Assembly (NCBI GenBank): GCA_011009095.1
Contig: VTPC01002338.1
Location: forward strand, 1-64,000
Source: Ignelater luminosus
Taxonomy: Eukaryota; Arthropoda; Insecta; Coleoptera; Elateridae
DNA length: 64,000 nt
Direction: 5' to 3'
Each line of letters opens with the position of its first letter. Within the stretch, counting starts at the first letter, position 1. The notes below the pieces were generated by a model, which made no database searches, had not been told where the DNA came from, and saw only the letters and a program-made list of their open reading frames with translations. Positions 11,901 to 23,219 of the stretch are shown piece by piece. A program made the translations under genes and the position numbers.

Positions 11901-12397
11901 TCTTTGAAAAAAAATTTTTTTAAATCCAAAAGCCATTAAAAAATGTTGCATAAACGCAACTTTGGAATTAGCGGAATAACAATGTAGAACTCTTGGCTAT
12001 GAAAGGCTTCGAACCATTGTCTGCATCTTCTTCTTGCTTTGTTTTCTTCTTCAACAACTACATGAGCGATTCGGTCAAATTATACTTCATCCGGAAGTGC
12101 ATCTTTGGAAGACCGCCCGTAGTTTAGATTTATTGATTGCTGTCTAGAATCATTTCCTTGTGGTGCTTGTTTATTGTTTTCGTCAATATACTCTGTTTTC
12201 ATAAAAGTTACAGCAATATATAACTTGAACTGTACTTGCGAGAGTTTTTCTTTGTTTACCAAATTGTAAACCTTCCAAGCATTTACTATAACACTGTCTA
12301 CCAAACTGGTAAGAAGTGGCCGGCAACATTTCTGCCCCCTGACACGTATTCTATAATTCGCAATTTCGTTGTCGTGCAAATCAACACCTCCCATATG

Positions 12398-12405
12398 CTG
12401 ATTAT
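12398..12405. repeat. Left target-site duplication of hAT element
   Basis: CTGATTAT, identical to the 8 bp immediately after the right end of the element at 14461-14468. Confidence 0.95.
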
Positions 12406-14460
12406 TAGGGCTCGGATGTTTATGACATGTCATTTATTTTTGTTTACGTCTATTTTCATGCCGAACACATTTTTAGTGCGAATTAAGCTTTCCTATACAA
12501 TATTAAGTGGTTTTTATTGGTCATATAAAGTCATATTTGGCATGTAAGGGCATATTTTAAGCACTTTTCCCGAAAAGGTCATATTTTAGTTATATTTCTT
12601 AAAAAATATTTTTGTTAAGAACACAAAATAGAAAATCTTTGTAACTCTTTTTAAAATTTTGCCGTTCGGTGAAAAACGAACAAAGAAAGACAACATCTAA
12701 TCTTCTAGAGCACATCAGTATCAATGGCTACAAATAAAACGTCGAAATTTTCAAATGAATTGTGTAAAATGATGGCGAGTGCTAACATTCCGCTAAACAA
12801 AATAGATAATCCTCACTTCAAAAATCTCATGGAAAAATCTACTAACAAAACAATTCCCACGGAATCAACACTACGCAAAAACTATCTCTCTGTTTGTTAC
12901 GAGAATATATAACATCAGAAAGAGAGAAACCGATAAATCAAGAATCGCGAAACACGTATGAGGTGAAGACCACCCCATCTAATGGGCTAATGCACAAATA
13001 GTGACCAAAGAGGAGCACAGAACTCGTACAAAACTGAAAGAGGCCACATACATAGCGCTAGCCGAAAAACCGATCAGCCCGACTAGCTTAGAAATAAAAC
13101 GCATATGGATGCCAATATTGCGCGAAGGAGTACGGTGCAGCCATCAACAAACGGCGCAGACCCCTACTGTGTAACATGCACAGTAACCTACTGCGCATCT
13201 AGCTACGGAAATGCAACTTATATAGAACTTATAAAACTACATAAGTAGACCGTCCCAGCAGTTTAGTGGTTCAGGCACCCAGCGTTGTAATCAAATTAGA
13301 AATGCAAAATAATAAACCAAACCACCCTTCTCAAAGCGAACGCAAAGTGAATTTCCGAAACGTCACGACAAACTATCACAACAGAGTATGGCAATAGCCC
13401 AATTAATACCTCAAACGGGATAATGTAGCCGATAACAAGATATGGGTATCTATTGATGAACCGGCAGATGTTGAAGGAAAATACAGTCAATGCAATTATT
13501 GGAATCTCCACGCTGATTGCCCCGACAAATTTTTCCTACTGACAACTGAAGTCTTAGAACGAGCTGATCATTTAGATATCACAATTATTTTTGATAATGC
13601 TATGAAGCTGTTGTGGGACAACATTCTTCTTTTCATAACTAATGCTAAGCCATTCATGGTAAATGCTGCTAAAGGTATGAACTTGTTTTACCTAAAAATA
13701 ATACATGTGACGTGTCTTGCTCATGAATTGCATAGGTTAGCGGAAGAAATTCGTGAGAATCTTCCTGATGTTGATAAATTAATATTCAATGTAAAAAAGA
13801 TTTTTGTAGAAGCTCCACTGAGGGTTGAGATGTTCGGGTTTGATGCTGTTGTATATTATTGTGCAAACTATTTAGTCATCAAGGACATTGTAAATGGTTT
13901 CAATAAATATCAGCTTTTATCAAGATAGTGCAGGAGTTGTTTTCTAGTAGCCTATCAAGAAAGCTGGCATACATCAAATCTAACTTTGGCTGTATATCAA
14001 ATGCGATAACTAGGTTAGAAGGTATTGGTTTTGACATCAAAGACTCTCTGGCAATTGTCAGGAATCTGAAACTCAATAGTGAACAGGCAGGTGGAAAAAT
14101 TGTGAAAATGTGAAAAGAAAACTTTATTTAATATGATCTTATAATGTCCTGCTTCTCCTGTTAAAACGATACTTAGTGACAATCGGCGATCATTTTCATT
14201 TGATAGCCTCAAGAAACACATCGTCATTTAGTACAAATGCAGTCAAAATAGATCACTAAGCAACACAATCTCAAACAATAGAAGTATGAGGACAACTAAT
14301 TGTTACTTTTTACAGTTTTTAATGTATAATAGTGATATCTAATAAGAGTAAAAAGTTTTTAGGTCATATTTTGCATTTTATTGGTCATATTTTCGTATTT
14401 GTAAGGTCATATTGGCTTGCATATTTAGTCAATTTGTAGGGCTTAAACATCCGAGCCCTA
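12406..14460 (+). mobile_element. hAT transposon with CGGBP1-like transposase remnant
   Basis: Ends are inverted repeats: TAGGGCTCGGATGTTTA at the left and its complement TAAACATCCGAGCCCTA at the right. An 8-bp duplication CTGATTAT flanks it, diagnostic of hAT. Coding remnants on the plus strand: 12724-12912 (MATNKTSKFSNELCKMM, IPLNKIDNPHFKNLM, IPTESTLRKNY), an N-terminal zinc-finger-type region; 13428-13510 (DNKIWVSIDEPADVEGKY); 13540-13928 (EVLERADHLDI, IIHVTCLAHELHRLAEEI, VDKLIFNVKKIF), the RNase H-like core; and 13928-14113 to the C-terminus. A Penelope-like fragment interrupts it after 12912. Several stops; not active. Confidence 0.9.
12913..13425 (+). mobile_element. Penelope-like element 3' fragment nested in the hAT element
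   Basis: Starting near 12940 one frame reads DKSRIAKHV, a TGA stop, GEDHPI, a TAA stop, then WANAQIVTKEEHRT, KLKEATYIALAEKPIS, SLEIKRIWMPILREGV. This resembles the C-terminal GIY-YIG endonuclease end of Penelope-like retroelements. The two stops are single-base changes from codons expected in the family. The stretch is distinctly richer in G and C than the hAT around it. It exactly separates hAT coding blocks that should be contiguous (ENI before, DNKIWVSIDE after), so it is an insertion. No clear target duplication was seen. Confidence 0.7.
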
Positions 14461-14468
14461 CTGATTAT
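14461..14468. repeat. Right target-site duplication of hAT element
   Basis: CTGATTAT, a perfect copy of 12398-12405. Confidence 0.95.
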
Positions 14469-14968
14469 ATTCGGAAATTACTTTTTGCAGACACCAAGAG
14501 TTCTATTGTGCAATGATTTGTAGCAACAGTAACAACTGACTTATCATTCCATCTAACTAACAATATTTCCTTTGTTTGATCAAATAAAAAATCATATGAA
14601 CATCTGTCTTTCTTTTATATGTTTTTTACAGTGTCCAGGTTTATTTCGTGTCCGACTTTCACGAATTGTTCCCGTTGCATTAAAACTATTTCTGTTTATT
14701 AGACAGAACAATTTGTATGAAGAAAAGAAATTTTCAAAAAATATGCGATGGTTTGATGGATTTTGTACAACTGATAGAAGATCTAGGACAACACTTTCTC
14801 CAAGTGATAAATCACTTACTCGTTCGCTGTTTGGAGTCTTTCCGCCATATGGTGCAAACTTAGAGAACAAAACGTGGCAATGGAAAAGTGTTTTTAATTT
14901 TCCGATATCTCTTCAAATAAATAAAAGTAAAAATAATAACGAAAATCGAGAAACTAAATAGAGAAACT

Positions 14969-15123
14969 AAACATCCCCACCCAGGGTGGTAATATGAGCG
15001 GGTGCTGCGACGCCCCGAAGAAGCGTTAAAAAATAAGTAGACAAGTAGACAAGTGGTAGAAGTAGGAGATGAAGTGTGAATAGTTATTCCTATAATAAAG
15101 CATACAACCCATCGGGTTTAACA
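14969..15123 (+). repeat. BEL/Pao 5' LTR (truncated)
   Basis: Direct repeat of 20882-21035. It contains a duplicated GTAGACAA unit and an AATAAA signal near 15095, and ends GGGTTTAACA. Its 5' part, present in the right LTR from 20800, is missing. Confidence 0.85.
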
Positions 15124-15533
15124 CTGGTCCTTCGATAACCGTATTGATTCACGTAATCAATCAATTCGAGAAACAAAAGTCGAATTCAACTTCAGCGGCA
15201 GCAGTGATTAGCAATCAAGAAGATTCGTCACTCCCCAGGTTGGAGATTTGCGATTTATAGCAGCAGTGGCGGGCAGCAATCAAGAAGATTCACTGCTTCT
15301 CTCATTAAGAATCAAGTTCGTTCATCTTCAGTGGTGGCAGGAGTCAGCGGTTCCTTGAGTCCCAACCGCTTAAAACTCCACCGACAAGGTTAAGGTTAGT
15401 GGTTCCCTTTCCTTTCTTAACTCAATCTTTTTCTTAAAACACAAGTCTCAATACCTATTAGATTATTAATTAGATCAATCGTTCAAACGCCTTAAGTCAA
15501 TTGTGTAGAGCTTACTTAGTTAGTTAGGGCAAC

Positions 15534-18500
15534 ATGGGTAAACTAGAACAGTATAAAGCACAACTCGAGATAATCGAAAATAAAGTCAAAAAAATAGAAG
15601 ATTATGTAAAATCATTTAAACCAGCTAGTAGCATAAATCAATTAAAAGCGCGATTAACAATTATAGCCGATTCACGAAAAGAGTTTGAAGAAGTACAATT
15701 CGAAATCGAACAGCTCGATAAGGAAACTTCGATGACCGAGCATACAAAAGCGCGTACAAATTTTGAAGATAGGTTTTGTGATCTAATGGCAGATATTAAT
15801 GATATAATTGACAAAGCTAGCGTTACTCCCGTAGTTACATAAGTACCGACAAATGTCGCATCTAGTTCAAATAAGACCGACGGATCAAACGAATTCATGA
15901 ATGTGAATCTACCTATTTTAAATCTAAAATCCTTTTCGGGTGATTACAAAGAATGGCTTACTTTTGAAAATTCCTTTAAATCTATTACAGACGAAAATAA
16001 CAGCCTAAACAATAGGCAACGGTTACAATATTTACGGTCATGTCTCCGTGACGAGGCTTTAAGGGCGATAGAAACGTTGCAGATAAAAGAAGACAATTAT
16101 AAAGAGGCGTGGAAGATTTTAGAATCGCATTTCAAGAATATGCGACTTATTGTACAAGATCATATTTACAGAATTCTGAAAGCCACGACATTAATAAAAT
16201 CGTCACATAGGAAACTTAGGAATCTTTTAAATACGGTGTCGTCTAACGTATCGGCCTTAAAAATGTTAGAATTGCCCGTAGAGTCATGGGACGCTTTATT
16301 AGTGCCAATCATAGTCGAAAATCTGGATTTCAAAACTAAAAGAGAATGGCAAATTTCCTTAGATAACGAAGTGCCGACATACAAACAATTTATTTCCTTT
16401 GTGGAAAAGAGCTACATAATCTTGGAATCATTAAATAGTTCATCAAACAACAAATATCTCGTATCAAATAATTTTATGTCAAAATCTAATCAATCTCATA
16501 ATGGTAATAAATCTCGCACCGTTGCAAATATTGCTACTCACAAGAAGAACTTTTTATGCGTATTTTGTAAAGATACATCGCATGACGTAACTCATTGCGA
16601 CGATTTTCAAAAGTTGGACGTCGCTCAATGGTCCTCGCAAGTGAGATGTCTTAAGTTATGTATAAATTGCTTCTGCGACAATTACTTAATAGCAAATTGC
16701 CGTTCAAATATAAAATGTCGCACTTGCAACAAAAAACATCACACTTTATTGCATATTCAAGAAAATTCCGTTACGCTAAATAATCATTTGTTTTCAGTTA
16801 AAACGCATTCCACCGTCTCTCTATTATCAGCAGCAGTTGTTCTTATTAAAAATGCAAAAAATGAATTCGAATCATGCAGAGCCCTTCTCGATGTGGGTTC
16901 AATGTCCCATTACATAACTCAGTCTATGTATAACCATTTAGGATTAAATCCGAGTAAGGCAAATATTGAAATTCGAGGGCTTAACGGAACCGTCAGTTCT
17001 GTAAATCGAAAAATAGATGTAAAAATTAAATCACGGTACAGCGCTTTTGAAGCCGACTTAAATTGTTTAGTGGTCACAGAAATTACAGAAAATTTGCCGT
17101 TAGTATCTTTAAACCTTTCAAGCGTGGAAATACCAAAAAATTTAAGATTAGCCGACCCTGAGTTTTACAGTTCTAGTCATATGGACTTATTAATAGGAGC
17201 CGGGCTGTTCCTACAACTTCTTTGTGTAGGGCAAGGTTAGGGACCTAACGGATTAGTATTTCAGAAAACACAGTTAGGTTTTATTGCAGGCGGCTTTTAC
17301 AACAATAGTGCAAACATTTTAGGAAGCTCAACTGCATGTAATTTATCTTTACAACAACAAGTAGAAAACTTCTGGGCTTTAGAAAATCCCGTTATGGGTT
17401 CCAATGAACCACTAAATTTAACAACTGAAGAAATAGCTTGTGAGAATCATTTTCGAAAAAATACTATTCGTGATGATGCAGGCAGATTTATAGTAAAATT
17501 ACCAATAAAAAATGATAAGTTAGACATCGCGGATACACGAGGAACAGCGTTAAAGCGATTTTTCAGCCTAGAGCGGAATCTCAGTAAGGATCCACAAAAA
17601 AAGCGCGAGTATTTAAAATTCATATCGGAATATCGTGAGTTGAACCATATGGAATTAATGACTCAACTACCCAGCGATAGCCAGTCCGTGTATTTAAGTC
17701 ATCACGCTGTCGTAAATGAAAATAGTACCACAAGTCGGTTGCGTGTCGTGTTCGACGCGTCCGAAAAAAGTTTTAATAATCGTAGTTTAAATGATAATCT
17801 GATGGCCGGTCCAGTGATACAACAGAATCTTTTTTCGATTATATTGAGGTTCAGAACATTTCAATATGTTCTCCCCGGAGATATAACAAAATGTATCGTC
17901 AATTTCGGGTAAATTACGAAGACGCCAATTATCAATTAACTTTCTGGCGTGATTCTTCCGACAAACGAGTGCAAACATACCGCCTGTTAACGCTAACATA
18001 CGGGACAAAGCCTGCAAGTTTTATTGCAACACGCTGTTTAGAGGAATTAGCAAATAATAATAGAATCAATCATCCAAAAGCTAGTGAAGTCATAAGTAAA
18101 CATCTTTATGTAGACGATATGCTGACCGGGGCAGAGTCTACACAAGAATTAATTAAAATAAGGGATGAAGTCATAAATATTTTGTAGCAGGGTAAATTTA
18201 AACTTAGGAAGTTTCAATCTAACGATGTAACTGTTTTACCCGCGAATAGTGACGAAACGATAACTACTAACGTTTGGTTAGACAAAAGCGAAATCAAGAA
18301 AACCATAGGTCTGCATTGGAACCCCACCGATGACACATTAAAATATAATTTACAATTAGATGCAATTCCGCGAAGAATAACGAAACGTACAATATTAGCA
18401 ACGACTGTAAAAATTTTCGATCCTTTATGTTTGGTCAGCCCAATCATAATGAAGGTGAAACTAATATTGCAACAGCTATGAGTATTAAAACTGGGTCGGG

Positions 18501-20631
18501 ATGAATCAGTTCCCGCCAACATACACACATCTTGGCGTACTATCGTAAACGAACTACAACATGTTCACGAGTCCATCATAATACCGCGAAAAGTAATAGC
18601 CTTTTTTCCAGCTAAATCGATTGAATTACACAGATTTTGTGACGCCTCTCAATTAGGTTATGGGGCTACAGTATATATTCGAGTCGAAAATAAAGGCAAC
18701 AAATTTGAAGTCCAGAGTTGCACCTTTAAAGACTATCACCTTGCCGAGGCTGGAATTGTGCGGTGCATTATTGCTCGCTCGGTTAATTAATAAAGTAAAA
18801 CAAGCTATAGACGTGACAATCGCTAGAGAAATCTTGTGGACGGACTCCAGCATAGTTTTAGCTTGGATAAACACTTCGTCCAATAATTTAAAGACATTTG
18901 TTGCAAACCGGGTTGAGGAAATACATAGTTTAACAACAGCGTCCGATTGGCGACATGTCAGGTCCGGCTGATATTTTAAGTAGAGGTGCATTTCCTAGGG
19001 AACTAGTAGCAAATGAAATGTGTTACTCAGGTCCGTGTGGTTTTTAAAATTACCTGAAGAATTTTGGCCAGAATCTCAGGTCAATGTAAGCAAAGCAAAC
19101 ATTCCTGACAAGCGAATCGCGTTACCTATGACAGTCATTCCCAAGACAGAAATGCCAGTCTTAACTAAATTTTCTAGTTATGGTAGATTGCAAAGAGTCA
19201 TTGCATAGTCTCTTAGATTCATTCATAATTGTAGAAACAAAGGTAACAAATTACGGGAAAACTTATCTTCAGACGGATTTAAAAAAGCAACATTTAAAAT
19301 TGCTCAAATAATCCAAAAACAGGAATTTAATTCCGAGGTCAGCAGTTTAGAAAATAGTAAACCAATAAATAAAAACTCAAAATTATTATCAGTAGATCCA
19401 TTCTTGGACGAGAATGGAATAATAAGGGTTGGTGGACGACTTAGAAACGCCTTAATTAGTGAAGATGCTAAACATCCGATAGCCTTTCCCAAAAATCATG
19501 CCGTTAGCAAGTTATTAATAAAATGCGAACATAAAAAACAATTACATGCGGGCCCCCAGGGTACGTTGGCAGCACTTCGCCAACGATTCTGGATACTGTC
19601 AGCCAAAAGCGTAATCAGGCAGGTTTTATACCACTGTCATAAATGTTTCAGAACAAACCCCATTTATGTAAAACCAAGAATGGGTGATTTGCCCCCGGAA
19701 AGAGTACAACCTACGCGGCCCTTTGTAACTTGCGGTATCGATTACGCCGGTCCTGTATTAATTAAGGAGTCACGTGGTCGTGGAACAAGGTTAATCAAAT
19801 CATACATAGCGATATTTGTTTGCTTTGCCACCAAAGCAGTACATATCAAGCTGGTAATCGATTTAACTACAGATGAATTTATGGCAGCCCTTCGGCGCTT
19901 TATCGGTCGTCGCGGTCATCCATATGATATATTTTCAGACAACGCAACGAACTTTGTGGGAGCTAAAAAGAATTATTAGAAATCGTTAGGTTTTTCAAAC
20001 AAGATAAATTTAAAGACACAATGTTAAGTAAACTAGCAAACACTGGGATAAGGTTGCATTTCATTCCACCAAAGTCACCGCACATGGGGGGCTTATGGGA
20101 AATAAACGTAAAGGCAGTTAAGCGACATTTAAAGAAAACTGTAAGAGATGCGCACTTGACGATGGGCGAAATGATAACTTTATTAGTAAGAATTGAGGCT
20201 TGTTTAAATTCTAGACCGCTAACCCCAATGACCTAGAAATCCTTACTCCCGGTCACTTCCTTATAGGGGAACCGCTAACAACGTTCCCTGAACTCGACGT
20301 TACCAAAATACAGATAAATCGGTTGTCACGATGGCAGCTTGTAGAACGCATTCGTGCACATTTCTGGAGGAGGTGGAACAGGAAGTATTTAACCCAACTA
20401 CAGACTCGCACTAAGTGGCCGGCCAGCTCGGAGTCACCAAATCCATTAGAAGTAGGGGCAATGGTTCTCCTAGTTGAAGATAACTTGCCCCCATTATCTT
20501 GGAAAGTAGGCCGCGTCACTGAGATTCACCCAGGTGATGATGGGGTTATCAGGGTAGCAACAGTCCGCACCAACCAAGGGTTCTTCAAACGGGCAGTTAG
20601 AAAGTTATGCGTGTTGCCTACAGAAACCTAG
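15534..20631 (+). pseudogene. BEL/Pao Gag-Pol polyprotein, broken
   Basis: Gag starts at 15534 (coiled-coil-like LEIIENKVKKIEDYVKSF) and continues after a stop at 15840 in 15897-17240 with the DUF1759-type block FSGDYKEWLTFENSF. CCHC-like Cys/His clusters follow near 16560-16750. The protease block reads LLDVGS, where the family has DSGS, near 16890. Reverse transcriptase runs 17394-18190 across a frameshift near 17905 and keeps LYVDDMLTGA. RNase H-like sequence at 18600-18970 is frameshifted. Integrase at 19404-20236 keeps GIDYAGP, SDNATNF and the PHMGGLWE Glu. The C-terminus (WKVGRVTEIHPG, KRAVRKLC) ends at 20631. Stops at about 15840, 17238, 18187, 18479, 19206, 19977 and 20234 make it inactive. 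Confidence 0.85.
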
Positions 20632-20799
20632 TGCAATGCGTGTATCATGGCCTTTTTTCGTAGTGCACGGATATAGAGTTTAGTTTAAGATAGAAAGAGC
20701 ATTTTCTAGTATTCATAGTATATAAATAGATAATAAAATACTTTGTTGTTATTGAATTCAGATAAATTTGAAGCCTAGCCCTTCAACGGGGGGAGATTA

Positions 20800-21035
20800 T
20801 GTTCACTTCAGGAACTTGATTATCCAGAATAATTAATAATAGCAGGGAGCAGTGTATGTGCGGTTTGCGCACCCTGAACAGAACATTCCCACCCAGGGTG
20901 GTAATATGAGCGGGTGCTGCGATACCCCGAAGAAGCATTAGAAAATAAGTAGACAAGTAGACAAGTGGTAGAAGTAGGAGATAAAGTGTAAATAGTTATT
21001 CCTAGAATAAAGCATACAACCCACCGGGTTTAACA
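20800..21035 (+). repeat. BEL/Pao 3' LTR
   Basis: It begins TGTTCACTTC directly after the purine-rich tract AACGGGGGGAGATTA and ends TTTAACA. The last 154 bp match the truncated 5' LTR. An AATAAA lies near 21006. The start is inferred from the purine tract and the TG...CA convention. Confidence 0.75.
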
Positions 21036-21333
21036 ATGCGCTTCTCAATGGTAATTCATATTTATGTTCATTCAAATACCATACCTGGCAAATCTCAACG
21101 TTGGTAAATACAACATTAGTTTTAAAATCAAATTACGCAAGTATTGTTGATTTTCTGATTAAATCAAATATGCACAATCTCAAATGAAACCACATTAAAG
21201 ACGTTTTATTGATTATTGATAATGAATGAACTCACTTGCAAACATTTCCTGTAAATTTTTAAAAATATTAAAAGTGTTAGTAGGAATATAGGTAAAAATG
21301 AAATGCAGGTAATCATTACTAGAATTTATTGTA

Positions 21334-22582
21334 CAGGTTGTGTAATAAATAATGTCGTTTTATTTATTTTACTTCAGTATCATTTATTGAATATGTAGAA
21401 AAAAATGTTAATCAATTATGTATTGTCCATTGTTATTAACAACATATTGCCATCTTTTGGGCAATTTAGCTATCCCATTTTTATAAAAACTTTCATCCTT
21501 ATTATCAAAATAAAATTGAATAGCGTTTTTTATATCCTCTATTGAATTAAATATTTTTCCATCTAAATAATTTTGAAGTCCTCTGAACAGATGATAATCA
21601 GATGGTGCCAAATCCGGGGAAAATGATGGATGAGGCAAAACTTCCCATCCTAACTCCTTAAATTTTTCCTGTGTTAATTTTGCGGTATGTGGCTTTGCAT
21701 TATCATGTTGTAATATAACACCACGTCTATTTTTTAAAGCTTGACGTTTTGATTTTAATGCATTATTTAATTTGTCTAATTGGTTAATATAAACTTGAGA
21801 AGTAATGGTTTGATTTGGTTCAAGTAACTCAAAATAGACAACACCTTTAACATTCCACTAAATGCATAAGATTAATTTTTTTGGATGTAATGGTGTTTTA
21901 GCTGTTGGTATTGGTGTTTGCCCTTTGCTCAACCATTGTTTTTGTTTTTTAACATTGACATACAAAACCCATTTTTCATCTCCAGTAACTATTCTGTCTA
22001 AAAATGAGCATAAATTGTATCTTGACAATAATGATGAACAAATTGTCATACGTTGAGCAAGTTGATTGATTGTTAATTCATGGGGCAACCACACACCATG
22101 TCTATTTATTTTTCCTAACTTGTGTAAATGAATTGCAATAGTTTTATGACAACAATTAAATTTTTCGGCCAAATCCCTAGTTGTTAATCTTGGATCTTCA
22201 TCAATTTGTTCAAGTAATTTTGTTTCATCAATTTCTTCAGGACGTCCAGCTCTTGGTTCATCTTGTAATAAAATATCGCCATTTCTAAATTTCTCATACC
22301 ATCTTTGACATTTTCTGACATTAACTGTGTTTAGACCGTAAACTGAACAAATTTCATTTGATGCAACAGGTGCATTTACTTTTTTATTAAAAAAAAATAA
22401 AATTAAATGTCTTCTATGTTGTTCAGTTGGTGACATTTTGACAAATTATTGTATTGCAAAAAATAAACAATTATCAAAGATGGCTGACACCAAAACAATT
22501 AAATTTTCAAATTGAGATTAAAAAGTTACGCCATCTATATTGCAACACATCAAATACGACATTACTTTTTACACAACCCCAG
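21334..22582 (-). mobile_element. Mariner transposon 1, near intact
   Basis: Terminal repeats CAGGTTGTGTAATAAATAAT (left) and CTGGGGTTGTGTAAAAAGTA (right, reverse complement) are flanked by TA dinucleotides at 21332-21333 and 22583-22584. At 1249 bp and a single reading frame, this is a typical mariner size. It lies just right of the BEL element. Confidence 0.9.
21408..22436 (-). pseudogene. Mariner transposase with one in-frame stop
   Basis: Read on the minus strand, the frame is continuous over 343 codons including the terminal stop, except for a TAG at 21858-21860. It falls where the family usually has a Trp in an IWW motif. The N-terminus has helix-turn-helix blocks and the WVPHEL-like linker (here WLPHEL). 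Catalytic blocks VTGDEKW, LQHDNAKPHTA and SPDLAPSDYHLF give the DD34D triad, all present. Apart from the stop I see no break. It cuts and pastes the element at TA sites when functional. Confidence 0.9.
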
Positions 22583-22584
22583 TA

Positions 22585-23219
22585 TTATTGCATAGAATAA
22601 TTGTGCTGCAATTAAATCTGCAATTATAATAATAATAATAGCTGATTATGCAATTTTAGCAAAATTTGATCTGAGAGATCTGATAAGTGCTTTGTGGTCA
22701 AGTAATGGTATTCTGTTCTCTGCAAACTTTAACTTTTATAGTAAAAAACGGAATGTCTTAAAATGAGCTTTTTTAAAACTTTTGTACTGTTTTCAATTGT
22801 TCACTCAGAGGTCTGCTAAACACATTAAACTAACTGAGCTTAGTGCGCAACTTCACGGGAATGAATTCAAACTCGTATTTAATTAATGATTCCGACAAAC
22901 GTTTGTTAATTTGTGTTATTGTTTAGTGCGGTTTGTTATTTTGTATCACAGGCAGTGGTTGAAAGTTATGTCCGCTAATGCTGTGTTAATTCTTTTTATA
23001 AAGATTTTTAGAAGATTACATAGTTACACTAATAACTTAATTTTAAAGACGCTTTGCAAATACAGGCCAACGTTTGTAGAAAGGCATTTAGGTGTGCGCA
23101 GACAAAGTAAGTCTGTGTGCAATAGAGACGAAGGTATTGCAAATAGCGAAGAGTATACTTAGGGTAATAACAAAATATTTCAAAACATATAAAACATTTA
23201 TTATTTTATAAAATGAAAC
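22585..23219. other. AT-rich spacer
   Basis: A short (AAT)n run lies near 22627-22640. An open frame at 22911-23162 resembles nothing known and may be LTR or leader sequence of the neighbouring minus-strand BEL remnant. Nothing else seen. Confidence 0.4.

Larger units (their letters stand above)
11950..14968 (-). mobile_element. piggyBac-like transposase remnant (minus strand), interrupted by a hAT element
   Basis: The minus strand reads, from high to low coordinate: 14870-14592 with SVVLDLL, NPSNHRIFFENFFSSYKL and ATGTIRESRTRN; then frameshifted ILLVRWNDKSVVTVATNH near 14590-14510. On the other side of the hAT insertion, 12433-12080 carries HMGGVDLHDNEIANYRIRVRG. The C-terminal basic block NKARRRCRQ lies near 12040. 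These are the ordered blocks of the piggyBac (DDE_Tnp_1_7) transposase, including the third catalytic Asp in GGVDL. Removing the hAT and one target copy puts the residues before HMGGVD back in frame, so the insertion site is inside the coding region. N-terminal blocks are missing where the BEL element begins at 14969. Frameshifted and nonfunctional. Confidence 0.8.
14969..21035 (+). mobile_element. BEL/Pao LTR retrotransposon, 5'-truncated LTR, decayed
   Basis: Two direct repeats bound the element: 14969-15123 and 20882-21035, about 155 bp each, differing at nine positions by hand count. The right LTR appears to start earlier, at TGTTCACT (20800) just after a purine tract AACGGGGGGAGA, and ends TTTAACA. 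The left LTR therefore lacks roughly 80 bp at its 5' end. This explains why no target duplication is visible. Between them lie Gag, protease, reverse transcriptase, RNase H and integrase blocks in BEL/Pao order. The right flank (21036 on) is not clearly piggyBac sequence. Confidence 0.85.

Noticed and set aside
16890..16910. LLDVGS in BEL protease as a functional variant
   Set aside because: The element has many stops; the change from DSGS is most simply decay.
21036..21331. Continuation of piggyBac coding to the right of BEL
   Set aside because: Minus-strand translation shows no clear piggyBac block, and the truncated LTR suggests flanking sequence was lost.
22911..23162. Open frame next to the minus-strand BEL remnant
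   Set aside because: No known motif and opposite strand to the remnant.
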